Shown: piece by piece, positions 6,852-14,801 of the stretch
Position numbering within the stretch: the stretch's first letter is position 1
How the letters are laid out: every line of letters starts with the position of its first letter
Assembly (NCBI GenBank): GCA_964560425.1
Contig: CAZLLE010000084.1
Location: forward strand, 1 to 20,532
Reading direction: 5' to 3'
DNA: 20,532 bases
Source of the DNA: CAZLLE01 sp964560425
Lineage (GTDB): Bacteria; Campylobacterota; Campylobacteria; Campylobacterales; QNZT01
Translations under genes and position numbers: made by a program
Notes under the pieces: generated by a model
The model's database searches: none
What the model was told of the DNA's origin: nothing
Seen by the model: only the letters and a program-made list of their open reading frames with translations

Positions 6852-9133
6852 CTTATACCTACATTCATATTCTCTCTCAATCCATCCATAATATTATTCA
6901 TGATAGATGTAATATCAGCCTCTTCTAGCGTTTTCTCTTTTGATTGTAAAATAAATTTTACAGTCAAACTCACATGATCTCCCAACTCTTCACTCTCATA
7001 AAGGTCAATAGGATAGACACCAATTACCTCATCAGGTAAAACAGAGCTTAGATAATCTCTAATCTCTCTAAACTTCATCTCTTTAGGAGTTACAAAACTC
7101 AAATCTCTTGAAAGAGATGGAAATTTTGAGTAATCACAAGCAATAACTTTTTCATATATCACTTTATCAAAATCAAGTTCACAAATATAAGTAGTGGGAA
7201 GATCATAATCAGACTCTACATCAACATGAACCCTAGCCATAAAACCTACAGCTTCACCACTAATCAAAACTTTTGCATACTCATAAGGATTAACCAATGA
7301 ATTATTATCACTCCCTACTTCCAACTTTATATCACCCACAACAGCCGATATATCAGAAGCAAAACTCATAAAATCTATCTCATTTGGTTTACCATGATTA
7401 GATACAGAAGCACTCTCTTTATCCCCACTCCAAATAAAAGATATTCTTGAAAACTCATCTCTATTTGAGTTGATTACTCTGCCTACTTCAAAAAGTTTGA
7501 CACCCTTTTTTCCATGTTTAAGATTTCTTGATGCAGAGTTTAAGAGATGCAAAAGAAGAGAAGAGCGAAGTGTATTTAACTCTTTTGTAATTGGATTTAA
7601 TAGATCTAAATTAGAAGGGATAGTCTCTAAATTATATTTTTCCATCTTCTCTTTTGAGTCAAAAAAGTAGTGAACAGCCTCGAAATAGCCTCTTGCCGCT
7701 GCTTTTGCTCTAAAGTAATTTCTCTTTTTATAAGATTTATAAGAGTCATTCATTTTACTTTTTTCAGCAAAAGTAAATGGTGTTGATACAATATTATCAA
7801 TACCTACAATTCTAACAATCTCTTCAATAATATCCTGATCATGACTAATATCATGTCTAAAAGTTGGCACTTTAATATCTATACCATTATCTTTTGTTTC
7901 TATAACAAATCGTAACTTTTCTAAAATATTAATCACTTTAAAGGAGTCAATATCTTGACCAATAAAGTTATTAATTCTCTCAAATGAGACATTTAACTCT
8001 GTACTATATTTATCAACATTACCAATTTTAGAGACACTCACAGACTTTTGAGCTATTAAATCAGCAAAATAACCAATTCCAAAATCTAAATCAGGTTCAC
8101 TGCCACGAGATGATCTATAATATAGATCATCTTTCTCAATTTTTAATCCCATAACAGCTCTTGAGATAAGATCAGGGTTGATATAACTAGCCTCTAACAA
8201 AAACTGTTTTTCATCACCCTTTAATCTAAACTCTTTTGATTGATTTACTCCAACAACAGATAAAGTTTTATTATCACATATAACAGAATCTAATCCATTT
8301 TCATCTTTTTGAATAGATATTTCATTAGGGTTAATAGCATAAGCTCTCAATAATACACCAGTAGATTGTGTAGTATAAGCTAATAATCTCTCAATCTCAT
8401 TATCTACATATTGATCTACAAACCCTAGTCGCAAATCTATTAGAGTATTTGAACTAACACTTAAAGCATCTACATTTTGATAAGATAAAAGAGATGTAGC
8501 ATCTTCAGTAGACAAGATATTAATATCATCAACTTCAACAATATTTGAATCTACCAAATTTTCTCTCAAAGGAATATCCAAAGCAGCACTCAAATCTCTA
8601 GCTACACCATAAACACTCAAACAATCTCCACGATTAGCAGTAAGCTCTATCTCAATAATAGTATCTTGAAGAGTCTCATAAGAGGAGAACTCTTTTCCTA
8701 GCTCTAACTCACCAATACTATCATCAAGTACCAATATTCCATCATTTGTCTTTGGCAAACCTATCTCACTAGAACCACAAATCATGCCATGAGAATCAAC
8801 ACCACGAAGTTTTGCCTCTTTTATTACAAAGTTATTACCCAAATCTGCACCAACGGTAGCAGCAACAACCATTTGACCAGCAGCAACATTTTTAGCTCCA
8901 CAAACAATCTGCTTAACTTCACCACCAATATCTACTTGACAAACATTTAATCTATCAGCATCAGGATGTTTTTCACACTCCAATACTTTAGCAACAACTA
9001 CCCCACTAGGAATAGAGACCTCATCAATACTATCTACCTCAAGTCCAATGGAATTTAATGTTTGAGCTATTTTATCAATGGAAAGTTCACTAACATCCAA
9101 AAATTCATTTAACCAATTTTTAGTAATAATCAT
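6848..9133 (-). CDS. pheT: Phenylalanine-tRNA ligase beta subunit
   Basis: This is the large subunit of the alpha2-beta2 enzyme that charges tRNA-Phe. The 761-residue protein is somewhat shorter than the usual 790-800. Domains seen are an N-terminal part with a tRNA-binding OB fold (about 40-150: VVAKVLECEKHPDADRLNVC), the B3/B4 editing module (about 205-365), B5 (about 380-455, with VPTFRHDISHDQDIIEEIVR), a degenerate synthetase core, and a C-terminal FDX-ACB anticodon domain (about 668-761, FPSLSRDLSFV). The editing module is unusual: the position aligned with the conserved His of GQPLHAFD is Arg263 in TGVLLRAYAINP, and the glycine-rich loop is changed, although the Glu of FLLEAS (Glu314) is kept. 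Editing may be altered or lost. Its ATG overlaps the pheS stop (ATGA), which matches subunit coupling. Confidence 0.96.
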   Translation of the reverse strand: MIITKNWLNEFLDVSELSIDKIAQTLNSIGLEVDSIDEVSIPSGVVVAKVLECEKHPDADRLNVCQVDIGGEVKQIVCGAKNVAAGQMVVAATVGADLGNNFVIKEAKLRGVDSHGMICGSSEIGLPKTNDGILVLDDSIGELELGKEFSSYETLQDTIIEIELTANRGDCLSVYGVARDLSAALDIPLRENLVDSNIVEVDDINILSTEDATSLLSYQNVDALSVSSNTLIDLRLGFVDQYVDNEIERLLAYTTQSTGVLLRAYAINPNEISIQKDENGLDSVICDNKTLSVVGVNQSKEFRLKGDEKQFLLEASYINPDLISRAVMGLKIEKDDLYYRSSRGSEPDLDFGIGYFADLIAQKSVSVSKIGNVDKYSTELNVSFERINNFIGQDIDSFKVINILEKLRFVIETKDNGIDIKVPTFRHDISHDQDIIEEIVRIVGIDNIVSTPFTFAEKSKMNDSYKSYKKRNYFRAKAAARGYFEAVHYFFDSKEKMEKYNLETIPSNLDLLNPITKELNTLRSSLLLHLLNSASRNLKHGKKGVKLFEVGRVINSNRDEFSRISFIWSGDKESASVSNHGKPNEIDFMSFASDISAVVGDIKLEVGSDNNSLVNPYEYAKVLISGEAVGFMARVHVDVESDYDLPTTYICELDFDKVIYEKVIACDYSKFPSLSRDLSFVTPKEMKFREIRDYLSSVLPDEVIGVYPIDLYESEELGDHVSLTVKFILQSKEKTLEEADITSIMNNIMDGLRENMNVGIR

Positions 9134-10122
9134 CTAAACTGCTCCAATAATCTTATATCTCCCTCAAAAAGCGATCTCAAATCTGGTATCTGATGAACCA
9201 ACATCGCAATTCTCTCCACACCTAAACCAAAAGCGTAACCACTTACATTTTCATATCCAACAGCCTTAAATACATTTGGATCAACCATTCCTGCACCCAA
9301 TATCTCCAACCATCCTGTATGAGAACAGACTCTACACCCCTTACCTTCACAAAAGATACAACTAATATCTACCTCTGTACTAGGCTCGGTAAAAGGGAAA
9401 AAGCTTGGACGAAATCTCACATCTACATCACCAAACATATAGTGTAAAAAGTCCTCAAGAATAAATTTGAGATTAGCAAAAGACACTTTTCCAGCCTCTT
9501 CTACTACAAGCCCTTCTACTTGATGAAACATTGGTGTATGAGTTACATCAAAATCTCTTCTAAATACAGATCCAGGGCTAATTATTCTAATTGGTGGTTT
9601 TTGATTCATCATTGTACGAATCTGAACAGGAGAAGTATGTGTTCTCATAACTGATTTATCAGCACAAAAAAATGTATCTTGCATATCTCTTGCAGGATGA
9701 AAAACAGGAAGATTTAGAGCTTCAAAGTTATGAAAATCATCTTCTACCAAAGGTCCCTCTTCTATAGAGAAATTCATAGCTACAAAATAGTCGATAATTT
9801 TGTTCATCGTTTCAGATATAGGATGAAGAGCCCCTGAACTATTGATACTATTAAAAAGAGTTACATCAATAGCACCTTTTTTCATAGATTCTATCTTCTC
9901 TTTAGACTCTATCTCCACTTTTTTTTCATCAAAAATTTTTGTGATTTTAGCTTTTTGAATATTTAAGTTTTTGGCAAACTCTTTTTTCTCTTCATTTGGA
10001 ATTGTTTTCATTTTGACAAATTGACTCGCCAAAACACCTTTTTTGCCAAATATGGCAACTCTAACCTCCTCAAGCTCCTTAGAGCTTGAGGCACTATCTA
10101 TTTTTTGAATATACTCTTGCAA
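9130..10122 (-). CDS. pheS: Phenylalanine-tRNA ligase alpha subunit
   Basis: This catalytic subunit activates phenylalanine and transfers it to tRNA-Phe. The 330-residue product has an N-terminal coiled coil (about 1-85) that contacts tRNA, and a class II core: motif 2 around FRRDFDVTHTPMFHQVEG (188-205) and motif 3 in YAFGLGVERIAML (296-308). Ala297 in the YAFG stretch is the residue that fits phenylalanine in this family. Cysteines 255, 258, 263 and 266 (CIFC-x4-CRVC) form a likely zinc knuckle found in a subset of bacterial PheS. I start at TTG 10122: an in-frame TAG lies close upstream, no upstream ATG is available, a weak TAGG precedes it, and the product begins MQEYIQKI as in relatives. 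It is the first gene of the operon, directly behind a good promoter. Confidence 0.96.
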   Translation of the reverse strand: MQEYIQKIDSASSSKELEEVRVAIFGKKGVLASQFVKMKTIPNEEKKEFAKNLNIQKAKITKIFDEKKVEIESKEKIESMKKGAIDVTLFNSINSSGALHPISETMNKIIDYFVAMNFSIEEGPLVEDDFHNFEALNLPVFHPARDMQDTFFCADKSVMRTHTSPVQIRTMMNQKPPIRIISPGSVFRRDFDVTHTPMFHQVEGLVVEEAGKVSFANLKFILEDFLHYMFGDVDVRFRPSFFPFTEPSTEVDISCIFCEGKGCRVCSHTGWLEILGAGMVDPNVFKAVGYENVSGYAFGLGVERIAMLVHQIPDLRSLFEGDIRLLEQFR

Positions 10123-10143
10123 TATATAACCTATCTATATCAA

Positions 10144-10163
10144 TTTTATACGATTGTATAAAA
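10144..10163. repeat. 20-nt palindrome overlapping the pheS promoter
   Basis: TTTTATAC (10144-10151) and GTATAAAA (10156-10163) are perfect reverse complements with a 4-nt centre, and the repeat covers the -10 box of the pheS promoter. It may be an operator, or simply result from two overlapping TATA-like boxes in AT-rich DNA. Confidence 0.3.
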
Positions 10164-10183
10164 AAGTTAATTAGAGAGTGCAA
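10155..10183 (-). promoter_or_regulatory. Sigma70-type promoter of the pheS-serA operon
   Basis: On the minus strand TTGCAC (10183-10178) and TATACA (10160-10155) are separated by exactly 17 nt. The -10 ends about 32 nt before the pheS TTG. This is the best-spaced promoter in the window, and its position at the head of the operon fits. It begins only about 7 nt beyond the stop codon of the preceding surface-protein gene. I saw no attenuator with runs of Phe codons. Confidence 0.6.
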
Positions 10184-10189
10184 AAATAG

Positions 10190-13100
10190 TTACCAATCCA
10201 TCTTTTGATATCCTTTTTTTGATAGATTAGTATCTACAGTTAATCCAACATCTCCCTTACCTGCCCATTCATTACTAATACTTGAAAAACCCGTTTTAAA
10301 CTTATGCTTACTAACTAAAGCAGAATAAGGATCATACAAAAGATAATTAAATGGTTTGTAAGTAATAATATTCATATGAGGAGTTTTATCAGCAACTACA
10401 TGTATCGTTTCATTATCACTTTTAGAGACAGTTGCACCAGAGTAAACTTTATCACAACTATTAAATCCTAAATTTGATCCAAATGGGATGATATACCAGA
10501 AAATTGAATCTTGACTCTCAGGATTATTTTTAAGTGTAAATATAGGTAAACAATTTTTACAATAAATTTCATAATTAATTTTTGCATCTAAAGTATCACC
10601 TGAAACACTTTGATTGGGTACATGAGCGCGTGCATAATAGTATATTGCACTGTGTAGAGCGGGACTATGATCTGTCAATAATGAGTTATTTACTTTTACA
10701 TCTTTAATATTAAGTCTCACAGGCTCCATTACTTCATTTCTTTCTCTATCAAAGTTTACTCTCAATCTTACATCTCTTACACCATCAATATATTCAGATT
10801 TAAATGTCTGATGTGTAAAATTATTGTCTGTAACCAATGGAAGAGTAAGAGGTTTTACAGGTAGTGTCACACTATCAAGATCAACAACAAGCATATCCAT
10901 ATTTGTACCACTGTTACCATCCATATTAAAAATTACGCTGATATTAATATCTTCTGCTTCACAAGTATCACAGTAGTTTTTTACAATATTTCCACTAGCC
11001 CCTTGTGCTTCTATGTGAATATCAAGTGATGATCCCATCATGGCAGGATCATCACTATAAAAAGTATAATCTATATTTGAGTTTGTTAATGTCCATGATA
11101 CATCTAAATTATTTGGTACAAAATTTAGAGTTAATGTAAATGGAGGAATTTGAAAAGAGGAGCCATCATCTTTATCTATCTTGGCAAATTCTGATCCATT
11201 AATTTCAGAAATTTTGATATCTACTTCACCAATTTCATCATATTTTGTTATTTTAGATATAATCCCTGAATTAAAATTGGCATTTGTTAGATCCATTGTT
11301 GCATTAATACATCCAGAATTAGTTTGTGATTGTTCAATCTTATAGGATGTATTAATCTGCTCATTATAGTTGGATACAACACCACTAGAAAAATCTCTAG
11401 CCTCTACTTTCAAATCAAATGAACTACCTGCTGTTATTGAAGAAGATGCCAAAGTAAATTTAAAACTATCAGGTCTTATTGCAAAAAGATCTGTTGAATT
11501 TCCACTAATATTAAAATCACCATATATTTTGACTCCAACCTCTTTAAAAGCTTTGGATATATTTAAATTGGTAATATTTACCAATCCATTTGCATCAGTT
11601 TTGACCAAACCACTCCAACTCTTAATTAAAGATCCATCTAATTGATTAATAAATTCCAACTTTGTAATATTCATATCAGCAACAATACTGCTTGATGATT
11701 CATTATAAGCTGATATAGTCAAACCGAAGGGTTTATTTACAATTTTTGTTGTAATATTTCCATCTCTTACAATTGCAGATGTCTCATCAAAAGCATGAAG
11801 AGTAATAATCGAGTCATCATCATCACTAATTGTACCAATACCACTATCATCAGCAATAGTACCCATGTTGCTACTAAGTAATTTAAGTTCAAACTGTTCA
11901 TCACTCTCATCAATACTATCCCCAATAATCTCTATCTCAATAGTTGCACTATTTGCTCCAGCAGGGATAACCAAAGTACCACTTTTACCACTATAATCAA
12001 CTCCATCAATAGCAGTTATATCATTTGTCTTATAATCGATACTAATACCACCAGCAGGAGCATTTTCACCTGTAGTGATTATAAATTTGAGATACGAACT
12101 TCCACTATCCCCTTCACTCATATTACTATCACTCACACTAATATCATAAGCTACGCCCATAGGAGCATAAGCACAACGGGCAGCATCACCATTTAAAGGC
12201 AGAGGTAAATGTGTAAAATATTCTGCTTTTGGCTTAGGATTATCAGGATCGGTAATATCTATACGATAAAAATCATTATCTTTAAAAAAGTAAAAATATC
12301 CATCTTTATCAAAAAATTGAACATGAGAATCAGCATAATCAAACCCTGTATTTCCCTTATTTACAACACTACCATCATCAGGATCAATTTGATATAAATC
12401 TCCACTAAAACGCTCAACCATATAAATTTTTTCATCAATAGGGTGAAATGCCCAATCAGCACCATACAGATTTTGATCAGACAACTCTATCTTTGGTAAC
12501 ACTTTTAAAAACTTATGAGAATTTGGATTTACATCTACTCTATAAATTCTCTTTATTCCATCACTTTCCACACCATCAACACTTTTATGATAAGCTGAAG
12601 TCATATATAAAATACCATTGGGAGATACATCTCCAATATGATATTTATAGTTTTCCAAACCAGCAATTTCATAAGAGGTAGTTTTATAATTTACATCTGT
12701 TTTGACAACTTTATAATTCTCTACATCAAAACCCCAAATAAAATTATCATATACACTATAACCTATAGCATTTACATTTACAGGATAAATTGCTTTTTTT
12801 GCTGTTGTTGAAGTCTGCTCTATTAAATCAATTACATCTACATCGGTTGGATCAGATAATGTATCACTATAATATATATAAGCCTCACTAGAACATGTAA
12901 AATTATTCAAATTATCATAAGTATCATCATCCAAAATAAGAGCTGTAGCACTATTATCATCCAAAATTCCACCACTATTATTGGATAAAATTAGATAAAA
13001 TTCTTCATCTGATTCATCCTGAAAATCACCATCTACATCAACACTTACAGTTACACTTGTATCACCTTTAGGAATTATAACTGTACCACTTTTAGAGAAA

Positions 13101-14209
13101 TAGTCACTATTATTATTTTCATGTTGAGCTGTACCATCTTCTGTGTGAAAATCAATACTAATATCACCATTTGGATCAGCTTTATTTAAAGATATTGTAA
13201 ATTTAGCCTCTTTTTTTCCATCATCACCCTCTGTAATATTTAAATCCGCTACAGATATATGAGTGCTAGGATATTCCCACCCTTTTGAATAAATTTTGAC
13301 CTCATCTATAGCATGAATATTAGAGGCTCCACCAGTCGAAGCAGCAAATGCAAGTCGAAAATATTCTGGTCTTTCTCCTTGATTATATTTGGCATCCATT
13401 GCATCAAATTGGCTAATAACACTCTTATATCCACTACCTTCATCTCTCTCTAAAGTTATATAAAGATGATCCTCAGCTGAACTATCAACAGTAAGTCTAA
13501 ATTTATCTCCAGAGTATGAAGTCCAACTAGATGTCTTTGCAATCTCTTTTGATAAATTTGTACTTACTAATTTTCTATATCCATGATCCCTATCAATCCC
13601 CTGCTTACCACGAATAGCTACAGAGTTAGGCTCAATAAGTTTATAATTTTCAAGATAGGTAGTCGTCCCATCTAAATCCTCTTTTCCCTCATTATGATTA
13701 GTGAAATTACCATATTCATCAATTCCAATACCAAGCCAACCTTTTTCAAAACCCTTATGAGATAAACTATCTGTATCATTACGCATTTGAGCATATCCCA
13801 AAGCACCACCAAAAGCACCCAGCTGAGGATTAAGACCAACAGATGAGTCAAAAAGGATAATAGAGATACCATCTCCACCATATGAACCTTTTGCATCATC
13901 TTCATCATTATCTCCACCATAAGCATAATGTTTAAACTCTAAGACAAATATATTATTTTTGGTAGGAAATTCATAATCTAAAGTAATAGCATTAGAGACC
14001 CATTTTTCATCTTCAGTTAATCTCAAACGCCCAAGTTTAGAAATTTTGGGAGAAGTTCCCCCATCTGACTTCAATATACGCCAATCTTCTTTAAGTGTTA
14101 CATCAGTTTTAAAAAACTTAAAACCACCAAAATCATCTTCAAAAAGTGGAGTTTCTGAATACAAAATTGAAAGATTCAAAAGTAGCAAAAGTATAATTTT
14201 TTTCATCAT
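10190..14209 (-). CDS. Secreted mosaic protein: lectin-like, Calx-beta and MshQ/DUF6701-like domains
   Basis: This 1339-residue protein has a signal peptide (1-18, ending ILYS before ETPLFEDD). Residues about 20-310 resemble an L-type lectin/concanavalin-like sandwich: GGDGISIILFD, GAFGGALGYAQ, GFEKGWLGIGIDEYGNF. Calx-beta domains follow at about 315-430 and 695-800, each opening ISVxDxNxxEGDxG and closing in an Asp-rich turn, so calcium binding is likely. Between them (about 437-690) is a propeller-like region with repeated YRVD/YQID strands, bracketed by Cys439 and Cys679. The C-terminal 540 residues include FAIRPDSFKF and resemble DUF6701 of MSHA-pilus MshQ. CxxC pairs occur at 1080/1083 and 1217/1220. 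There is no transmembrane anchor or LPxTG signal. It is probably an outer-surface or pilus-associated adhesin, which is inference. AAGGA precedes the paired ATGs at 14209/14206. It lies between pheS and the HIT gene, which are adjacent in C. jejuni. Confidence 0.85.
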   Translation of the reverse strand: MMKKIILLLLLNLSILYSETPLFEDDFGGFKFFKTDVTLKEDWRILKSDGGTSPKISKLGRLRLTEDEKWVSNAITLDYEFPTKNNIFVLEFKHYAYGGDNDEDDAKGSYGGDGISIILFDSSVGLNPQLGAFGGALGYAQMRNDTDSLSHKGFEKGWLGIGIDEYGNFTNHNEGKEDLDGTTTYLENYKLIEPNSVAIRGKQGIDRDHGYRKLVSTNLSKEIAKTSSWTSYSGDKFRLTVDSSAEDHLYITLERDEGSGYKSVISQFDAMDAKYNQGERPEYFRLAFAASTGGASNIHAIDEVKIYSKGWEYPSTHISVADLNITEGDDGKKEAKFTISLNKADPNGDISIDFHTEDGTAQHENNNSDYFSKSGTVIIPKGDTSVTVSVDVDGDFQDESDEEFYLILSNNSGGILDDNSATALILDDDTYDNLNNFTCSSEAYIYYSDTLSDPTDVDVIDLIEQTSTTAKKAIYPVNVNAIGYSVYDNFIWGFDVENYKVVKTDVNYKTTSYEIAGLENYKYHIGDVSPNGILYMTSAYHKSVDGVESDGIKRIYRVDVNPNSHKFLKVLPKIELSDQNLYGADWAFHPIDEKIYMVERFSGDLYQIDPDDGSVVNKGNTGFDYADSHVQFFDKDGYFYFFKDNDFYRIDITDPDNPKPKAEYFTHLPLPLNGDAARCAYAPMGVAYDISVSDSNMSEGDSGSSYLKFIITTGENAPAGGISIDYKTNDITAIDGVDYSGKSGTLVIPAGANSATIEIEIIGDSIDESDEQFELKLLSSNMGTIADDSGIGTISDDDDSIITLHAFDETSAIVRDGNITTKIVNKPFGLTISAYNESSSSIVADMNITKLEFINQLDGSLIKSWSGLVKTDANGLVNITNLNISKAFKEVGVKIYGDFNISGNSTDLFAIRPDSFKFTLASSSITAGSSFDLKVEARDFSSGVVSNYNEQINTSYKIEQSQTNSGCINATMDLTNANFNSGIISKITKYDEIGEVDIKISEINGSEFAKIDKDDGSSFQIPPFTLTLNFVPNNLDVSWTLTNSNIDYTFYSDDPAMMGSSLDIHIEAQGASGNIVKNYCDTCEAEDINISVIFNMDGNSGTNMDMLVVDLDSVTLPVKPLTLPLVTDNNFTHQTFKSEYIDGVRDVRLRVNFDRERNEVMEPVRLNIKDVKVNNSLLTDHSPALHSAIYYYARAHVPNQSVSGDTLDAKINYEIYCKNCLPIFTLKNNPESQDSIFWYIIPFGSNLGFNSCDKVYSGATVSKSDNETIHVVADKTPHMNIITYKPFNYLLYDPYSALVSKHKFKTGFSSISNEWAGKGDVGLTVDTNLSKKGYQKMDW

Positions 14210-14222
14210 TGCTTTCCTTACA

Positions 14223-14238
14223 ATTACTATTTAGTAAT
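14223..14238. promoter_or_regulatory. 16-nt perfect palindrome upstream of the surface-protein gene
   Basis: ATTACTA-TT-TAGTAAT (14223-14238) stands 13 nt before the ATG of the minus-strand surface-protein gene, just upstream of its ribosome binding site, in the 105-nt divergent region shared with the HIT gene. It could be an operator. A second short palindrome, GCAAATTTGC (14271-14280), lies nearer the HIT side. No known regulator site is recognised. Confidence 0.35.
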
Positions 14239-14314
14239 ATCGACAAAAAAGAGAAAAACTTAAATTTAAAGCAAATTTGCAATAATATATAGAAAAATAG
14301 TTAAGGAAATAGTC

Positions 14315-14671
14315 ATGTGCATATTTTGTAAAATCGTAAATCATGAAATACCATCAAATAGAGTCTTAGAAAATGAACACTTTGTAGCTTTTCATGATGT
14401 CAATCCAATCGCTCCAATTCATCTTTTGATCATTCCAAAATTACATGTTGAAAAATTTCAAGATGTAACGCCTAAAATGATGGCAGATATGACTAGTTTT
14501 ATTCAAGAAGTAGCTATCAAAATGGGTCTTGATAAAAATGGATATAGGTTAGTAACAAATAATGGAGAGGATGGAGGACAAGAAGTAGATCATCTACATT
14601 TTCACCTACTTGGAGGAACTAGACTTAAATGGACACATTTAGGAGGAAATGACGCTAAATCATCTATGTAA
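14315..14671 (+). CDS. HIT-family (HINT-like) nucleotide-binding protein
   Basis: This 118-residue protein belongs to the histidine-triad family of purine-nucleoside phosphoramidases. It shows the N-terminal CIFCKIV motif (Cys2, Cys5, possible zinc ligands), IPxLHVEKF (His44), and the signature HLHFHLLGG with His93, His95 and His97, where the middle of the triad covalently carries the nucleotide in this family. The length is normal for HINT proteins. The start has AAGGA about 8 nt upstream. The gene is divergent from the surface-protein gene. In C. jejuni the equivalent gene (Cj0898, from memory) is the direct neighbour of pheS. A stable hairpin follows the stop codon, suggesting a single-gene transcript. 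The physiological substrate is not known. Confidence 0.93.
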   Translation: MCIFCKIVNHEIPSNRVLENEHFVAFHDVNPIAPIHLLIIPKLHVEKFQDVTPKMMADMTSFIQEVAIKMGLDKNGYRLVTNNGEDGGQEVDHLHFHLLGGTRLKWTHLGGNDAKSSM

Positions 14672-14676
14672 CAACC

Positions 14677-14703
14677 TAAGCAAGATTGACTAAATCTTGC
14701 TTA
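14677..14703 (+). terminator. Hairpin after the HIT gene
   Basis: TAAGCAAGATT (14677-14687) pairs perfectly with AATCTTGCTTA (14693-14703) around a 5-nt loop, giving an 11-bp stem that starts 5 nt after the stop codon. Only CTTACT follows, not a T-run, so termination would be weaker than a classical site, but placement and stem quality support a 3'-end role. Confidence 0.55.
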
Positions 14704-14760
14704 CTTACTAAAGCAAACTAAACTAATTACCCAAAATAACGATTTATATGAGACTTATAT

Positions 14761-14766
14761 TATAAT
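14761..14766 (+). promoter_or_regulatory. Candidate -10 box for the qmcA cluster
   Basis: A consensus TATAAT lies 35 nt before the qmcA ATG and about 60 nt after the HIT hairpin. No matching -35 hexamer is seen 16-18 nt upstream, a common situation in Campylobacterota. The ribosome binding site AAAAGGA (14788-14794) follows at the proper distance. Confidence 0.5.
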
Positions 14767-14801
14767 ATGGTCAAATTTAATTTTCTTAAAAGGATATATT
14801 C

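Noticed and set aside
9325..9360. Four-cysteine knuckle in PheS as a novel insertion
   Set aside because: The CxxC-x4-CxxC element before the TGWLEILGAGM stretch is known in a subset of bacterial PheS proteins, so it is noted but not new.
12209..13926. Several 60-90-codon frames in and opposite the large surface-protein gene
   Set aside because: Translations are compositionally skewed shadows of the real gene, with no independent signals.
10190..14209. Reading the large protein as an RTX toxin or type I secreted adhesin
   Set aside because: No GGxGxDxxx nonapeptide repeats and no C-terminal type I secretion signal are visible; it has a Sec signal peptide and Calx-beta domains instead.
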